A stretch of 64,000 nt of DNA, taken from NCBI GenBank assembly GCA_035771175.1, contig CM069610.1, positions 23,898,501-23,962,500 on the forward strand, given 5' to 3'. Made by a program: the position numbers and the translations under genes. Positions 10,680 to 23,737 of the stretch are shown here, in pieces. Position 1 is the stretch's first letter; each line of letters opens with the position of its first letter. This DNA is from Paratinospora sagittata (lineage: Eukaryota > Streptophyta > Magnoliopsida > Ranunculales > Menispermaceae). The notes under the pieces were generated by a model. The model ran no database searches, was not told the origin of the DNA, and worked only from the letters and a program-made list of their open reading frames with translations.

Positions 10680-11867
10680 TAAAATGAATGACTTGCTGAT
10701 CAACGACGTTATCATCAAGACAGATTGCAATTTTGATTCTATTCGAAGCTTGTTTTGACAAATGCAAGAATCAATACTTTCTTCTCTTGAAAAACTCTTT
10801 GGAAAGCTCAATCTAACTTGCAAAAATCGTGTGTGTTGTATTTTTGAAAATCAGAGAATGAGTGTTTTATAAAATTAGAAGTTGCGGGTCAAAGGGCAAG
10901 AGAGTACAAAATGATTTGAATTGAAAACATTGTTTAATCTAAAGTTGTTTTGGGCGTGCGAGACAATGGGAATCATCTAGGTGTTAGTAGAGAATATTTC
11001 AATTAAGACAACCTGGAGAAATTGTATAAGGAATAGAAAAATCGAGCAAGCAGAAGTGCCCACATTTTTCTCGTTAGAAATATCAGATTTTTTTTCACAG
11101 ACGTGGATAGCGTGCTATTGGGTTGTGTATCATGTTCTCAATTGACAGATAGCAGGCGATAGCAGATTGATATACACAAACCCGAGAGCTCGAGTTTTAC
11201 GGACTTTCCGATAGCGCGTTATCGAGGCCTATATCGCGCTATTGCCCATTTTACTAAAAATGGAAAGGTCACGGCAACAACTTTATAGCGAAGTATCAAA
11301 GGGGATAGCGCGGTATAGACAATTTTTCAGAAAAACAAATGTTTTGTTATAGAACCCTATCAGCGTGCTGTCAACACTGATAGTGCGCTAGTGCCTTCAG
11401 GAAAATCTTGGCAAATTGCTGGATAGCCTTATTTTTGTAAAATTAATATTTTGACACTAAAGAACCATTCCATTAACTCAAAACATATTGTATAAGATTA
11501 AAAACTTTTAAATAATTCAAAACTCATTGAAATTATGATTAAAACCTTTCGGAAAACATTTTTTCAAAATGAAATACTATATCGAAGTGATTTTAAAAAA
11601 CTTTGCAGATTTCAGAGTTTTAGTGCTGAGATTGATCGAGAGGTTACCCTCACACCAAAGATCAAACTAATGCCTTACTTAGGCATGAGATATGTCTTCG
11701 TTCTTTTAGCTTGATCTTTGTAGACTTCGAAAGCTATTGTTTGATGTGTTTTTGATGCAAGACAATTGATGTGTTCTTTTTTGTTGTGTTATCTTACCGA
11801 GACCACTTCATATATACTTACAACTTAAAACAATGGATAGCCTCTGCAAATCTAAGCACAAAAGGGA
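10680..11867 (+). repeat. Monomer 10, class B' (1,188 bp)
   Basis: B with two single-base insertions (GATTTTTTTTCAC and TTTTAAAAAACTT), plus TGAATGACTT, GGGTCAAAGG and CACTAAAGAACC. It is preceded by GGACAGCCTCTAC. Confidence 0.95.
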
Positions 11868-13055
11868 TAAAATGAAGGACTTGCTGATCAACGACGTTAT
11901 CATCAAGACAGATTGCAATTTTGATTCTATTCGAAGCTTGTTTTGACAAATGCAAGAATCAATACTTTCTTCTCTTGAAAAACTCTTTGGAAAGCTCAAT
12001 CTAACTTGCAAAAATCGTGTGTGTTGTATTTTTGAAAATCAGAGAATGAGTGTTTTATAAAATTAGAAGTTGCGGGTTAAAGGGCAAGAGAGTACAAAAT
12101 GATTTGAATTGAAAACATTGTCTAATCTAAAGTTGTTTTGGGCGTGCGAGACAATGGGAATCATCTAGGTGTTAGTAGAGAATATTTCAATTAAGACAAC
12201 CTGGAGAAATTGTATAACGAATAGACAAATCGAGCAAGCAGAAGTGCCCACATTTTTCTCGTTAGAAATATCAGATTTTTTTCACAGACGTGGATAGCGT
12301 GCTATTGGGTTGTGTATCATGTTCTCAATTGACAGATAGCGGGAGATAGCAGATTGATATACACAAACCCGAGAGCTCGAGTTTTACGGACTTTCCGATA
12401 GCGCGTTATCGAGGCCTATATTGCGCTATTGCCCATTTTACTAAAAATGGAAAGGTCACGGCAACAACTTTATAGCGAAGTATCAAAGGGGATAGCGCGG
12501 TATAGACAATTTTTCAGAAAAACAAATGTTTTGTTATAGAACCCTATCAGCGTGCTGTCAACACTGATAGTGCGCTAGTGCCTTCAGGAAAATCTTGGCA
12601 AATTGCTGGATAGCCTTATTTTTGTAAAATTAATATTTTGACACTCAAGAACCATTCCATTAACTCAAAACATATTGTATAAGATTAAAAACTTTTAAAT
12701 AATTCAAAACTCATTGAAATTATGATTAAAACCTTTCGGAAAACATTTTTTCAAAATGAAATACTATATCGAAGTGATTTTGAAGACTTTGCAGATTTCA
12801 GAGTTTTAGTGCTGAGATTGATCGAGAGGTTACCCTACACACCAAAGATCAAACTAATGCCTTACTTAGGCATGAGATATGTCTTCGTTCTTTTAGCTTG
12901 ATCTTTGTAGACTTCGAAAGCTATTGTTTGATGTGTTTTTGATGCAAGACAATTGATGTGTTCTTTTTTTGTTGTGTTATCTTACCGAGACCACTTCATA
13001 TATACTTACAACTTAAAACAATGGACAGCCTCTACAAATCTAAGCACAAAAGGGA
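11868..13055 (+). repeat. Monomer 11, chimera of A and unit-9 type (1,188 bp)
   Basis: Starts as A (GTCTAATC, AACGAATAGAC), then switches to unit 9 sequence (GGGAGAT, TATATTGCGC, seven T's). The switch lies between about 12,235 and 12,345. Confidence 0.93.
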
Positions 13056-14243
13056 TAAAATGAATGACTTGCTGATCAACGACGTTATCATCAAGACAGA
13101 TTGCAATTTTGATTCTATTCGAAGCTTGTTTTGACAAATGCAAGAATCAATACTTTCTTCTCTTGAAAAACTCTTTGGAAAGCTCAATCTAACTTGCAAA
13201 AATCGTGTGTGTTGTATTTTTGAAAATCAGAGAATGAGTGTTTTATAAAATTAGAAGTTGCGGGTCAAAGGGCAAGAGAGTACAAAATGATTTGAATTGA
13301 AAACATTGTTTAATCTAAAGTTGTTTTGGGCGTGCGAGACAATGGGAATCATCTAGGTGTTAGTAGAGAATATTTCAATTAAGACAACCTGGAGAAATTG
13401 TATAAGGAATAGAAAAATCGAGCAAGCAGAAGTGCCCACATTTTTCTCGTTAGAAATATCAGATTTTTTTTCACAGACGTGGATAGCGTGCTATTGGGTT
13501 GTGTATCATGTTCTCAATTGACAGATAGCAGGCGATAGCAGATTGATATACACAAACCCGAGAGCTCGAGTTTTACGGACTTTCCGATAGCGCGTTATCG
13601 AGGCCTATATCGCGCTATTGCCCATTTTACTAAAAATGGAAAGGTCACGGCAACAACTTTATAGCGAAGTATCAAAGGGGATAGCGCGGTATAGACAATT
13701 TTTCAGAAAAACAAATGTTTTGTTATAGAACCCTATCAGCGTGCTGTCAACACTGATAGTGCGCTAGTGCCTTCAGGAAAATCTTGGCAAATTGCTGGAT
13801 AGCCTTATTTTTGTAAAATTAATATTTTGACACTAAAGAACCATTCCATTAACTCAAAACATATTGTATAAGATTAAAAACTTTTAAATAATTCAAAACT
13901 CATTGAAATTATGATTAAAACCTTTCGGAAAACATTTTTTCAAAATGAAATACTATATCGAAGTGATTTTAAAAAACTTTGCAGATTTCAGAGTTTTAGT
14001 GCTGAGATTGATCGAGAGGTTACCCTCACACCAAAGATCAAACTAATGCCTTACTTAGGCATGAGATATGTCTTCGTTCTTTTAGCTTGATCTTTGTAGA
14101 CTTCGAAAGCTATTGTTTGATGTGTTTTTGATGCAAGACAATTGATGTGTTCTTTTTTGTTGTGTTATCTTACCGAGACCACTTCATATATACTTACAAC
14201 TTAAAACAATGGATAGCCTCTGCAAATCTAAGCACAAAAGGGA
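13056..14243 (+). repeat. Monomer 12, class B' (1,188 bp)
   Basis: Carries every private marker of unit 10; I found no difference between the two by eye. Confidence 0.95.
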
Positions 14244-15430
14244 TAAAATGAAGGACTTGCTGATCAACGACGTTATCATCAAGACAGATTGCAATTTTGA
14301 TTCTATTCGAAGCTTGTTTTGACAAATGCAAGAATCAATACTTTCTTCTCTTGAAAAACTCTTTGGAAAGCTCAATCTAACTTGCAAAAATCGTGTGTGT
14401 TGTATTTTTGAAAATCAGAGAATGAGTGTTTTATAAAATTAGAAGTTGCGGGTTAAAGGGCAAGAGAGTACAAAATGATTTGAATTGAAAACATTGTCTA
14501 ATCTAAAGTTGTTTTGGGCGTGCGAGACAATGGGAATCATCTAGGTGTTAGTAGAGAATATTTCAATTAAGACAACCTGGAGAAATTGTATAACGAATAG
14601 ACAAATCGAGCAAGCAGAAGTGCCCACATTTTTCTCGTTAGAAATATCAGATTTTTTTCACAGACGTGGATAGCGTGCTATTGGGTTGTGTATCATGTTC
14701 TCAATTTACAGATAGCTGGCTATAGCAGATCGATATACACAAACCCGAGAGCTCGAGTTTTACGGACTTTCCGATAGCGTGTTATCGAGGCCTATATCGC
14801 GCTATTGCCCATTTTACTAAAAATGGAAAGGTCACGGCAACAGCTTTATAGCGAAGTATCAAAGGGGATAGCGCGGTGTAGACAATTTTTCAGAATAACA
14901 AATGTTTTGTTATAGAACCCTATCAGCGTGCTGTCAACACTGATAGTGCGCTAGTGCCTTCAGGAAAATCTTGGCAAATTGCTGGATATCCTTAGTTTTG
15001 TAAAATTAATATTTTGACACTCAACAACCATTCCATTAACTCAAAACATATTGTATAAGATTAAAAACTTTTAAATAATTCAAAACTCATTGAAATTATG
15101 ATTAAAACCTTTCGGAAAACATTTTTTCAAAATGAAATACTATATCGAAGTGATTTTGAAGACTTTGCAGATTTCAGAGTTTTAGTGCTGAGATTGATCG
15201 AGAGGTTACCCTACACACCAAAGATCAAACTAATGCCTTACTTAGGCATGAGATATGTCTTCGTTCTTTTAGCTTGATCTTTGTAGACTTCGAAAGCTAT
15301 TGTTTGATGTGTTTTTGATGCAAGACAATTGATGTGTTCTTTTTTGTTGTGTTATCATACCGAGACCACTTCATATATACTTACAACTTAAAACAATGGA
15401 TAGCCTCTGCAAATCTAAGCACAAAAGGGA
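14244..15430 (+). repeat. Monomer 13, class A (1,187 bp)
   Basis: A with GTCTAATC. Private GCGCGGTGTAG alters dyad site 6. Confidence 0.95.
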
Positions 15431-16615
15431 TAAAATGAAGGACTTGCTGATCAACGACGTTATCATCAAGACAGATTGCAATTTTGATTCTATTCGAAGC
15501 TTGTTTTGACAAATGCAAGAATCAATACTTTCTTCTCTTGAAAAACTCTTTGGAAAGCTCAATCTAACTTGCAAAAATCGTGTGTGTTGTATTTTTGAAA
15601 ATCAGAGAATGAGTGTTTTATAAAATTAGAAGTTGCGGGTTAAAGGGCAAGAGAGTACAAAATGATTTGAATTGAAAACATTGTTTAATCTAAAGTTGTT
15701 TTGGCGTGCGAGACAATGGGAATCATCTAGGTGTTAGTAGAGAATATTTCAATTAAGACAACCTGGAGAAATTGTATAAGGAATAGAAAAATCGAGCAAG
15801 CAGAAGTGCCCACATTTTTCTCGTTAGAAATATCAGATTTTTTTCACAGACGTGGATAGCGTGCTATTGGGTTGTGTATCATGTTCTCAATTGACAGATA
15901 GCAGGCGATAGCAGATTGATATACACAAACCCGAGAGCTCGAGTTTTACGGACTTTCCGATAGCGCGTTATCGAGGCCTATATCGCGCTATTGCCCATTT
16001 TACTAAAAATGGAATGGTCACGGCAACAACTTTATAGCGAAGTATCAAAGGGGATAGCGCGGTATAGACAATTTTTCAGAAAAACAAATGTTTTGTTATA
16101 GAACCCTATCAGCGTGCTGTCAACACTGATAGTGCGCTAGTGCCTTCAGGAAAATCTTGGCAAATTGCTGGATAGCCTTATTTTTGTAAAATTAATATTT
16201 TGACACTCAAGAACCATTCCATTAACTCAAAACATATTGTATAAGATTAAAAACTTTTAAATAATTCAAAACTCATTGAAATTATGATTAAAACCTTTCG
16301 GAAAACATTTTTTCAAAATGAAATACTATATCGAAGTGATTTTGAAAACTTTGCAGATTTCAGAGTTTTAGTGCTGAGATTGATCGAGAGGTTACCCTCA
16401 CACCAAAGATCAAACTAATGCCTTACTTAGGCATGAGATATGTCTTCGTTCTTTTAGCTTGATCTTTGTAGACTTCGAAAGCTATTGTTTGATGTGTTTT
16501 TGATGCAAGACAATTGATGTGTTCTTTTTTGTTGTGTTATCTTACCGAGACCACTTCATATATACTTACAACTTAAAACAATGGATAGCCTCTGCAAATC
16601 TAAGCACAAAAGGGA
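15431..16615 (+). repeat. Monomer 14, class B (1,185 bp)
   Basis: B with one G lost (TTTTGGCGTGCG), and GGAATGGTC shared only with unit 16. Confidence 0.95.
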
Positions 16616-17802
16616 TAAAATGAAGGACTTGCTGATCAACGACGTTATCATCAAGACAGATTGCAATTTTGATTCTATTCGAAGCTTGTTTTGACAAATG
16701 CAAGAATCAATACTTTCTTCTCTTGAAAAACTCTTTGGAAAGCTCAATCTAACTTGCAAAAATCGTGTGTGTTGTATTTTTGAAAATCAGAGAATGAGTG
16801 TTTTATAAAATTAGAAGTTGCGGGTTAAAGGGCAAGAGAGTACAAAATGATTTGAATTGAAAACATTGTCTAATCTAAAGTTGTTTTGGGCGTGCGAGAC
16901 AATGGGAATCATCTAGGTGTTAGTAGAGAATATTTCAATTAAGACAACCTGGAGAAATTGTATAACGAATAGACAAATCGAGCAAGCAGAAGTGCCCACA
17001 TTTTTCTCGTTAGAAATATCAGATTTTTTTCACAGACGTGGATAGCGTGCTATTGGGTTGTGTATCATGTTCTCAATTTACAGATAGCTGGCTATAGCAG
17101 ATCGATATACACAAACCCGAGAGCTCGAGTTTTACGGACTTTCCGATAGCGTGTTATCGAGGCCTATATCGCGCTATTGCCCATTTTACTAAAAATGGAA
17201 AGGTCACGGCAACAGCTTTATAGCGAAGTATCAAAGGGGATAGCGCGGTATAGACAATTTTTCAGAATAACAAATGTTTTGTTATAGAACCCTATCAGCG
17301 TGCTGTCAACACTGATAGTGCGCTAGTGCCTTCAGGAAAATCTTGGCAAATTGCTGGATATCCTTAGTTTTGTAAAATTAATATTTTGACACTCAACAAC
17401 CATTCCATTAACTCAAAACATATTGTATAAGATTAAAAACTTTTAAATAATTCAAAACTCATTGAAATTATGATTAAAACCTTTCGGAAAACATTTTTTC
17501 AAAATGAAATACTATATCGAAGTGATTTTGAAGACTTTGCAGATTTCAGAGTTTTAGTGCTGAGATTGATCGAGAGGTTACCCTACACACCAAAGATCAA
17601 ACTAATGCCTTACTTAGGCATGAGATATGTCTTCGTTCTTTTAGCTTGATCTTTGTAGACTTCGAAAGCTATTGTTTGATGTGTTTTTGATGCAAGACAA
17701 TTGATGTGTTCTTTTTTGTTGTGTTATCATACCGAGACCACTTCATATATACTTACAACTTAAAACAATGGATAGCCTCTGCAAATCTAAGCACAAAAGG
17801 GA
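16616..17802 (+). repeat. Monomer 15, class A (1,187 bp)
   Basis: Typical A with GTCTAATC and TTATCATACC. It is the last unit in the window with GTCTAATC. Confidence 0.95.
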
Positions 17803-18988
17803 TAAAATGAAGGACTTGCTGATCAACGACGTTATCATCAAGACAGATTGCAATTTTGATTCTATTCGAAGCTTGTTTTGACAAATGCAAGAATCAATAC
17901 TTTCTTCTCTTGAAAAACTCTTTGGAAAGCTCAATCTAACTTGAAAAAATCGTGTGTGTTGTATTTTTGAAAATCAGAGAATGAGTGTTTTATAAAATTA
18001 GAAGTTGCGGGTTAAAGGGCAAGAGAGTACAAAATGATTTGAATTGAAAACATTGTTTAATCTAAAGTTGTTTTGGGCGTGCGAGACAATTGGAATCATC
18101 TAGGTGTTAGTAGAGAATATTTCAATTAAGACAACCTGGAGAAATTGTATAAGGAATAGAAAAATCGAGCAAGCAGAAGTGCCCACATTTTTCTCGTTAG
18201 AAATATCAGATTTTTTTCACAGACGTGGATAGCGTGCTATTGGGTTGTGTATCATGTTCTCAATTGACAGATTGCAGGCGATAGCAGATTGATATACACA
18301 AACCCGAGAGCTCGAGTTTTACGGACTTTCCGATAGCGCGTTATCGAGGCCTATATCGCGCTATTGCCCATTTTACTAAAAATGGAATGGTCACGGCAAC
18401 AACTTTATAGCGAAGTATCAAAGGGGATAGCGCGGTATAGACAATTTTTCAGAAAAACAAATGTTTTGTTATAGAACCCTATCAGCGTGCTGTCAACACT
18501 GATAGTGCGCTAGTGCCTTCAGGAAAATCTTGGCAAATTGCTGGATAGCCTTATTTTTGTAAAATTAATATTTTGACACTCAAGAACCATTCCATTAACT
18601 CAAAACATATTGTATAAGATTAAAAACTTTTAAATAATTCAAAACTCATTGAAATTATGATTAAAACCTTTCGGAAAACATTTTTTCAAAATGAAATACT
18701 ATATCGAAGTGATTTTGAAAACTTTGCAGATTTCAGAGTTTTAGTGCTGAGATTGATCGAGAGGTTACCCTCACACCAAAGATCAAACTAATGCCTTACT
18801 TAGGCATGAGATATGTCTTCGTTCTTTTAGCTTGATCTTTGTAGACTTCGAAAGCTATTGTTTGATGTGTTTTTGATGCAAGACAATTGATGTGTTCTTT
18901 TTTGTTGTGTTATCTTACCGAGACCACTTCATATATACTTACAACTTAAAACAATGGATAGCCTCTGCAAATCTAAGCACAAAAGGGA
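17803..18988 (+). repeat. Monomer 16, D/B chimera (1,186 bp)
   Basis: D-like start (CTTGAAAAA, ACAATTGG), then B (GCGCGTTATC, AACAACTT, CCCTCACACC) with GGAATGGTC as in unit 14. Private AGATTGCAGGCG at dyad site 2. Confidence 0.93.
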
Positions 18989-20171
18989 TAAAATGAAGGA
19001 CTTGCTGATCAACGACGTTATCATCAAGACAGATTGCAATTTTGATTCTATTCGAAGCTTGTTTTGACAAATGCAAGAATCAATACTTTCTTCTCTTGAA
19101 AAACTCTTTGGAAAGCTCAATCTAACTTGAAAAAATCGTGTGTGTTGTATTTTTGAAAATCAGAGAATGAGTGTTTTATAAAATTAGAAGTTGCGGGTTA
19201 AAGGGCAAGAGAGTACAAAATGATTTGAATTGAAAACATTGTTTAATCTAAAGTTGTTTTGGGCGTGCGAGACAATTGGAATCATCTAGGTGTTAGTAGA
19301 GAATATTTCAATTAAGACAACCTGGAGAAATTGTATAAGGAATAGAAAAATCGAGCAAGCAGAAGTGCCCACATTTTTCTCGTTAGAAATATCAGATTTT
19401 TTTCACAGACGTGGATAGCGTGCTATTGGGTTGTGTATCATGTTCTCAATTGACAGATAGCAGGCGATAGCAGATTGATATACACAAACCCGAGAGCTCG
19501 AGTTTTACGGACTTTCCGATAGCGTGTTATCGAGGCCTATATCGCGCTATTGCCCATTTTACTAAAAATGGAAAGGCCACGGCAACAGCTTTATAGCGAA
19601 GTATCAAAGGGGATAGCGCGGTATAGACAATTTTTCAGAAAAACAAATGTTTTGTTATAGAACCCTATCAACGTGCTGTCAACACGGATAGTGCGCTAGT
19701 GCCTTAAGGAAAATCTTGGCAAATTGCTGGATAGCCTTATTTTTGTAAAATTAATATTTTGACACTCAAGAACCATTCCATTAACTCAAAACATATTGTA
19801 TAAGATTAAAAACTTTTAAATAATTCAAAACTCATTGAAATTATGATTAAAACCTTTCGGAAAACATTTTTTCAAAATGAAATACTATATCGAAGTGATT
19901 TTGAAGACTTTGCAGATTTCAGAGTTTTAGTGCTGAGATTGATCGAGAGGTCTACACACCAAAGACCAAACTAATGCCTTACTTAGGCATGAGATATGTC
20001 CTCGTTCTTTTAGCTTGATCTTTGTAGACTTTGAAAGCTATTGTTTGATGTGTTCTTGATGCAAGACAATTGATGTGTTCTTTTTTGTTGTGTTATCTTA
20101 CCGAGACCACTTCATATACACTTACAACTTAAAACAATGGATAGCCTCTGCAAATCTAAGCACAAAAGGGA
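18989..20171 (+). repeat. Monomer 17, class D (1,183 bp)
   Basis: Clean D unit with CTTGAAAAA, GAGGTCTAC, AAAGACCAAAC, TGTCCTCG and GTGTTCTTG. It is followed by CATATACACTT. Confidence 0.95.
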
Positions 20172-21359
20172 TAAAATGAAGGACTTGCTGATCAACGACG
20201 TTATCATCAAGACAGATTGCAATTTTGATTCTATTCGAAGCTTGTTTTGACAAATGCAAGAATCAATACTTTCTTCTCTTGAAAAACTCTTTGGAAAGCT
20301 CAATCTAACTTGCAAAAATCGTGTGTGTTGTATTTTTGAAAATCAGAGAATGAGTGTTTTATAAAATTAGAAGTTGCGGGTTAAAGGGCAAGAGAGTACA
20401 AAATGATTTGAATTGAAAACATTGTTTAATCTAAAGTTGTTTTGGGCGTGCGAGACAATGGGAATCATCTAGGTGTTAGTAGAGAATATTTCAATTAAGA
20501 CAACCTGGAGAAATTGTATAACGAATAGACAAATCGAGCAAGCAGAAGTGCCCACATTTTTCTCGTTAGAAATATCAGATTTTTTTCACAGACGTGGATA
20601 GCGTGCTATTGGGTTGTGTATCATGTTCTCAATTGACAGATAGCGGGCGATAGCAGATTGATATACACAAACCCGAGAGCTCGAGTTTTACGGACTTTCC
20701 GATAGCGTGTTATCGAGGCCTATATCGCGCTATTGCCCATTTTACTAAAAATGGAAAGGTCACGGCAACAGCTTTATAGCGAAGTATCAAAGGGGATAGC
20801 GCGGTATAGACAATTTTTCAGAAAAACAAATGTTTTGTTATAGAACCCTATCAGCGTGCTGTCAACACGGATAGTGCGCTAGTGCCTTCAGGAAAATCTT
20901 GGCAAATTGCTGGATAGCCTTATTTTTGTAAAATTAATATTTTGACACTCAAGAACCATTCCATTAACTCAAAACATATTGTATAAGATTAAAAACTTTT
21001 AAATAATTCAAAACTCATTGAAATTATGATTAAAACCTTTCGGAAAACATTTTTTCAAAATGAAATACTATATCGAAGTGATTTTGAAGACTTTGCAGAT
21101 TTCAGAGTTTTAGTGCTGAGATTGATCGAGAGGTTACCCTACACACCAAAGATCAAACTAATGCCTTACTTAGGCATGAGATATGTCTTCGTTCTTTTAG
21201 CTTGATCTTTGTAGACTTCGAAAGCTATTGTTTGATGTGTTTTTGATGCAAGACAATTGATGTGTTCTTTTTTTGTTGTGTTATCTTACCGAGACCACTT
21301 CATATATACTTACAACTTAAAACAATGGACAGCCTCTGCAAATCTAAGCACAAAAGGGA
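20172..21359 (+). repeat. Monomer 18, class C (1,188 bp)
   Basis: Reference C unit: AACGAATAGAC, CAATTGACAG, GGGCGAT, AACACGGAT, CTTCAGG, seven T's. It is followed by GGACAGCC. Confidence 0.95.
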
Positions 21360-22549
21360 TAAAATGAAGGACTTGCTGATCAACGACGTTATCATCAAGA
21401 CAGATTGCAATTTTGATTCTATTCGAAGCTTGTTTTGACAAATGCAAGAATCAATACTTTCTTCTCTTGAAAAACTCTTTGGAAAGCTCAATCTAACTTG
21501 CAAAAATCGTGTGTGTTGTATTTTTGAAAATCAGAGAATGAGTGTTTTATAAAATTAGAAGTTGCGGGTTAAAGGGCAAGAGAGTACAAAATGATTTGAA
21601 TTGAAAACATTGTTTAATCTAAAGTTGTTTTGGGCGTGCGAGACAATGGGAATCATCTAGGTGTTAGTAGAGAATATTTCAATTAAGACAACCTGGAGAA
21701 ATTGTATAACGAATAGACAAATCGAGCAAGCAGAAGTGCCCACATTTTTCTCGTTAGAAATATCAGATTTTTTTCACAGACGTGGATAGCGTGCTATTGG
21801 GTTGTGTATCATGTTCTCAATTTACAGATAGCTGGCTATAGCAGATCGATATACACAAACCCGAGAGCTCGAGTTTTACGGACTTTCCGATAGCGTGTTA
21901 TCGAGGCCTATATCGCGCTATTGCCCATTTTACTTAAAATGGAAAGGTCACGGCAACAGCTTTATAGCGAAGTATCAAAGGGGATAGCGCGGTATAGACA
22001 ATTTTTCAGAATAACAAATGTTTTGTTATAGAACCCTATCATCAGCGTGCTGTCAACACTGATAGTGCGCTAGTGCCTTCAGGAAAATCTTGGCAAATTG
22101 CTGGATATCCTTAGTTTTGTAAAATTAATATTTTGACACTCAACAACCATTCCATTAACTCAAAACATATTGTATAAGATTAAAAACTTTTAAATAATTC
22201 AAAACTCATTGAAATTATGATTAAAACCTTTCGGAAAACATTTTTTCAAAATGAAATACTATATCGAAGTGATTTTGAAGACTTTGCAGATTTCAGAGTT
22301 TTAGTGCTGAGATTGATCGAGAGGTTACCCTACACACCAAAGATCAAACTAATGCCTTACTTAGGCATGAGATATGTCTTCGTTCTTTTAGCTTGATCTT
22401 TGTAGACTTCGAAAGCTATTGTTTGATGTGTTTTTGATGCAAGACAATTGATGTGTTCTTTTTTGTTGTGTTATCATACCGAGACCACTTCATATATACT
22501 TACAACTTAAAACAATGGATAGCCTCTGCAAATCTAAGCACAAAAGGGA
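21360..22549 (+). repeat. Monomer 19, class A with triplet insertion (1,190 bp)
   Basis: A, but with GTTTAATC and CTTAAAATGG. The longest unit: CCTATCATCAGCG holds a duplicated ATC at dyad site 7, near 22,040. Confidence 0.95.
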
Positions 22550-23737
22550 TAAAATGAAGGACTTGCTGATCAACGACGTTATCATCAAGACAGATTGCAA
22601 TTTTGATTCTATTCGAAGCTTGTTTTGACAAATGCAAGAATCAATACTTTCTTCTCTTGAAAAACTCTTTGGAAAGCTCAATCTAACTTGCAAAAATCGT
22701 GTGTGTTGTATTTTTGAAAATCAGAGAATGAGTGTTTTATAAAATTAGAAGTTGCGGGTTAAAGGGCAAGAGAGTACAAAATGATTTGAATTGAAAACAT
22801 TGTTTAATCTAAAGTTGTTTTGGGCGTGCGAGACAATGGGAATCATCTAGGTGTTAGTAGAGAATATTTCAATTAAGACAACCTGGAGAAATTGTATAAG
22901 GAATAGAAAAATCGAGCAAGCAGAAGTGCCCACATTTTTCTCGTTAGAAATATCAGATTTTTTTCACAGACGTGGATAGCGTGCTATTGGGTTGTGTATC
23001 ATGTTCTCAATTGACAGATAGCAGGCGATAGCAGATTGATATACACAAACCCGAGAGCTCGAGTTTTACGGACTTTCCGATAGCGCGTTATCGAGGCCTA
23101 TATCGCGCTATTGCCCATTTTACTAAAAATGGAAAGGTCACGGCAACAACTTTATAGCGAAGTATCAAAGGGGATAGCGCGGTATAGACAATTTTTCAGA
23201 AAAACAAATGTTTTGTTATAGAACCCTATCAGCGTGCTGTCAACACGGATAGTGCGCTAGTGCCTTCAGGAAAATCTTGGCAAATTGCTGGATAGCCTTA
23301 TTTTTGTAAAATTAATATTTTGACACTCAAGAACCATTCCATTAACTCAAAACATATTGTATAAGATTAAAAACTTTTAAATAATTCAAAACTCATTGAA
23401 ATTATGATTAAAACCTTTCGGAAAACATTTTTTCAAAATGAAATACTATATCGAAGTGATTTTGAAGACTTTGCAGATTTCAGAGTTTTAGTGCTGAGAT
23501 TGATCGAGAGGTTACCCTACACACCAAAGATCAAACTAATGCCTTACTTAGGCATGAGATATGTCTTCGTTCTTTTAGCTTGATCTTTGTAGACTTCGAA
23601 AGCTATTGTTTGATGTGTTTTTGATGCAAGACAATTGATGTGTTCTTTTTTTGTTGTGTTATCTTACCGAGACCACTTCATATATACTTACAACTTAAAA
23701 CAATGGACAGCCTCTGCAAATCTAAGCACAAAAGGGA
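22550..23737 (+). repeat. Monomer 20, B/C chimera (1,188 bp)
   Basis: B-like to AACAACTT, then C-like AACACGGAT, GAAGACTT, full TTACCCTACAC and seven T's. It is followed by GGACAGCC. The switch falls between about 23,150 and 23,247. Confidence 0.93.

Larger units (their letters stand above)
9492..14243 (+). repeat. Higher-order repeat: dimer, two copies (period 2,376 bp)
   Basis: Units 9-10 and 11-12 form a duplicated pair. Units 10 and 12 share private changes: TGAATGACTT, GGGTCAAAGG, an extra T in GATTTTTTTTCAC, CACTAAAGAACC and TTTTAAAAAACTT. Units 9 and 11 share GGGAGAT and TATATTGCGC, and are followed by GGACAGCCTCTAC. The first third of unit 11 is instead class A, so the duplication breakpoint lies inside units 9 and 11 near the GGGAGAT marker. 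Confidence 0.92.
18989..22549 (+). repeat. Single D-C-A trimer block
   Basis: Units 17, 18 and 19 are classes D, C and A in that order. This is the same order that is tandemly amplified at 48.7-59.3 kb. Units 17-18 lie exactly 20,184 bp (17 monomers) before the D-C pair of units 34-35. This copy differs from the amplified one by its A unit, which has CTTAAAATGG and an ATC triplet insertion. Confidence 0.85.
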
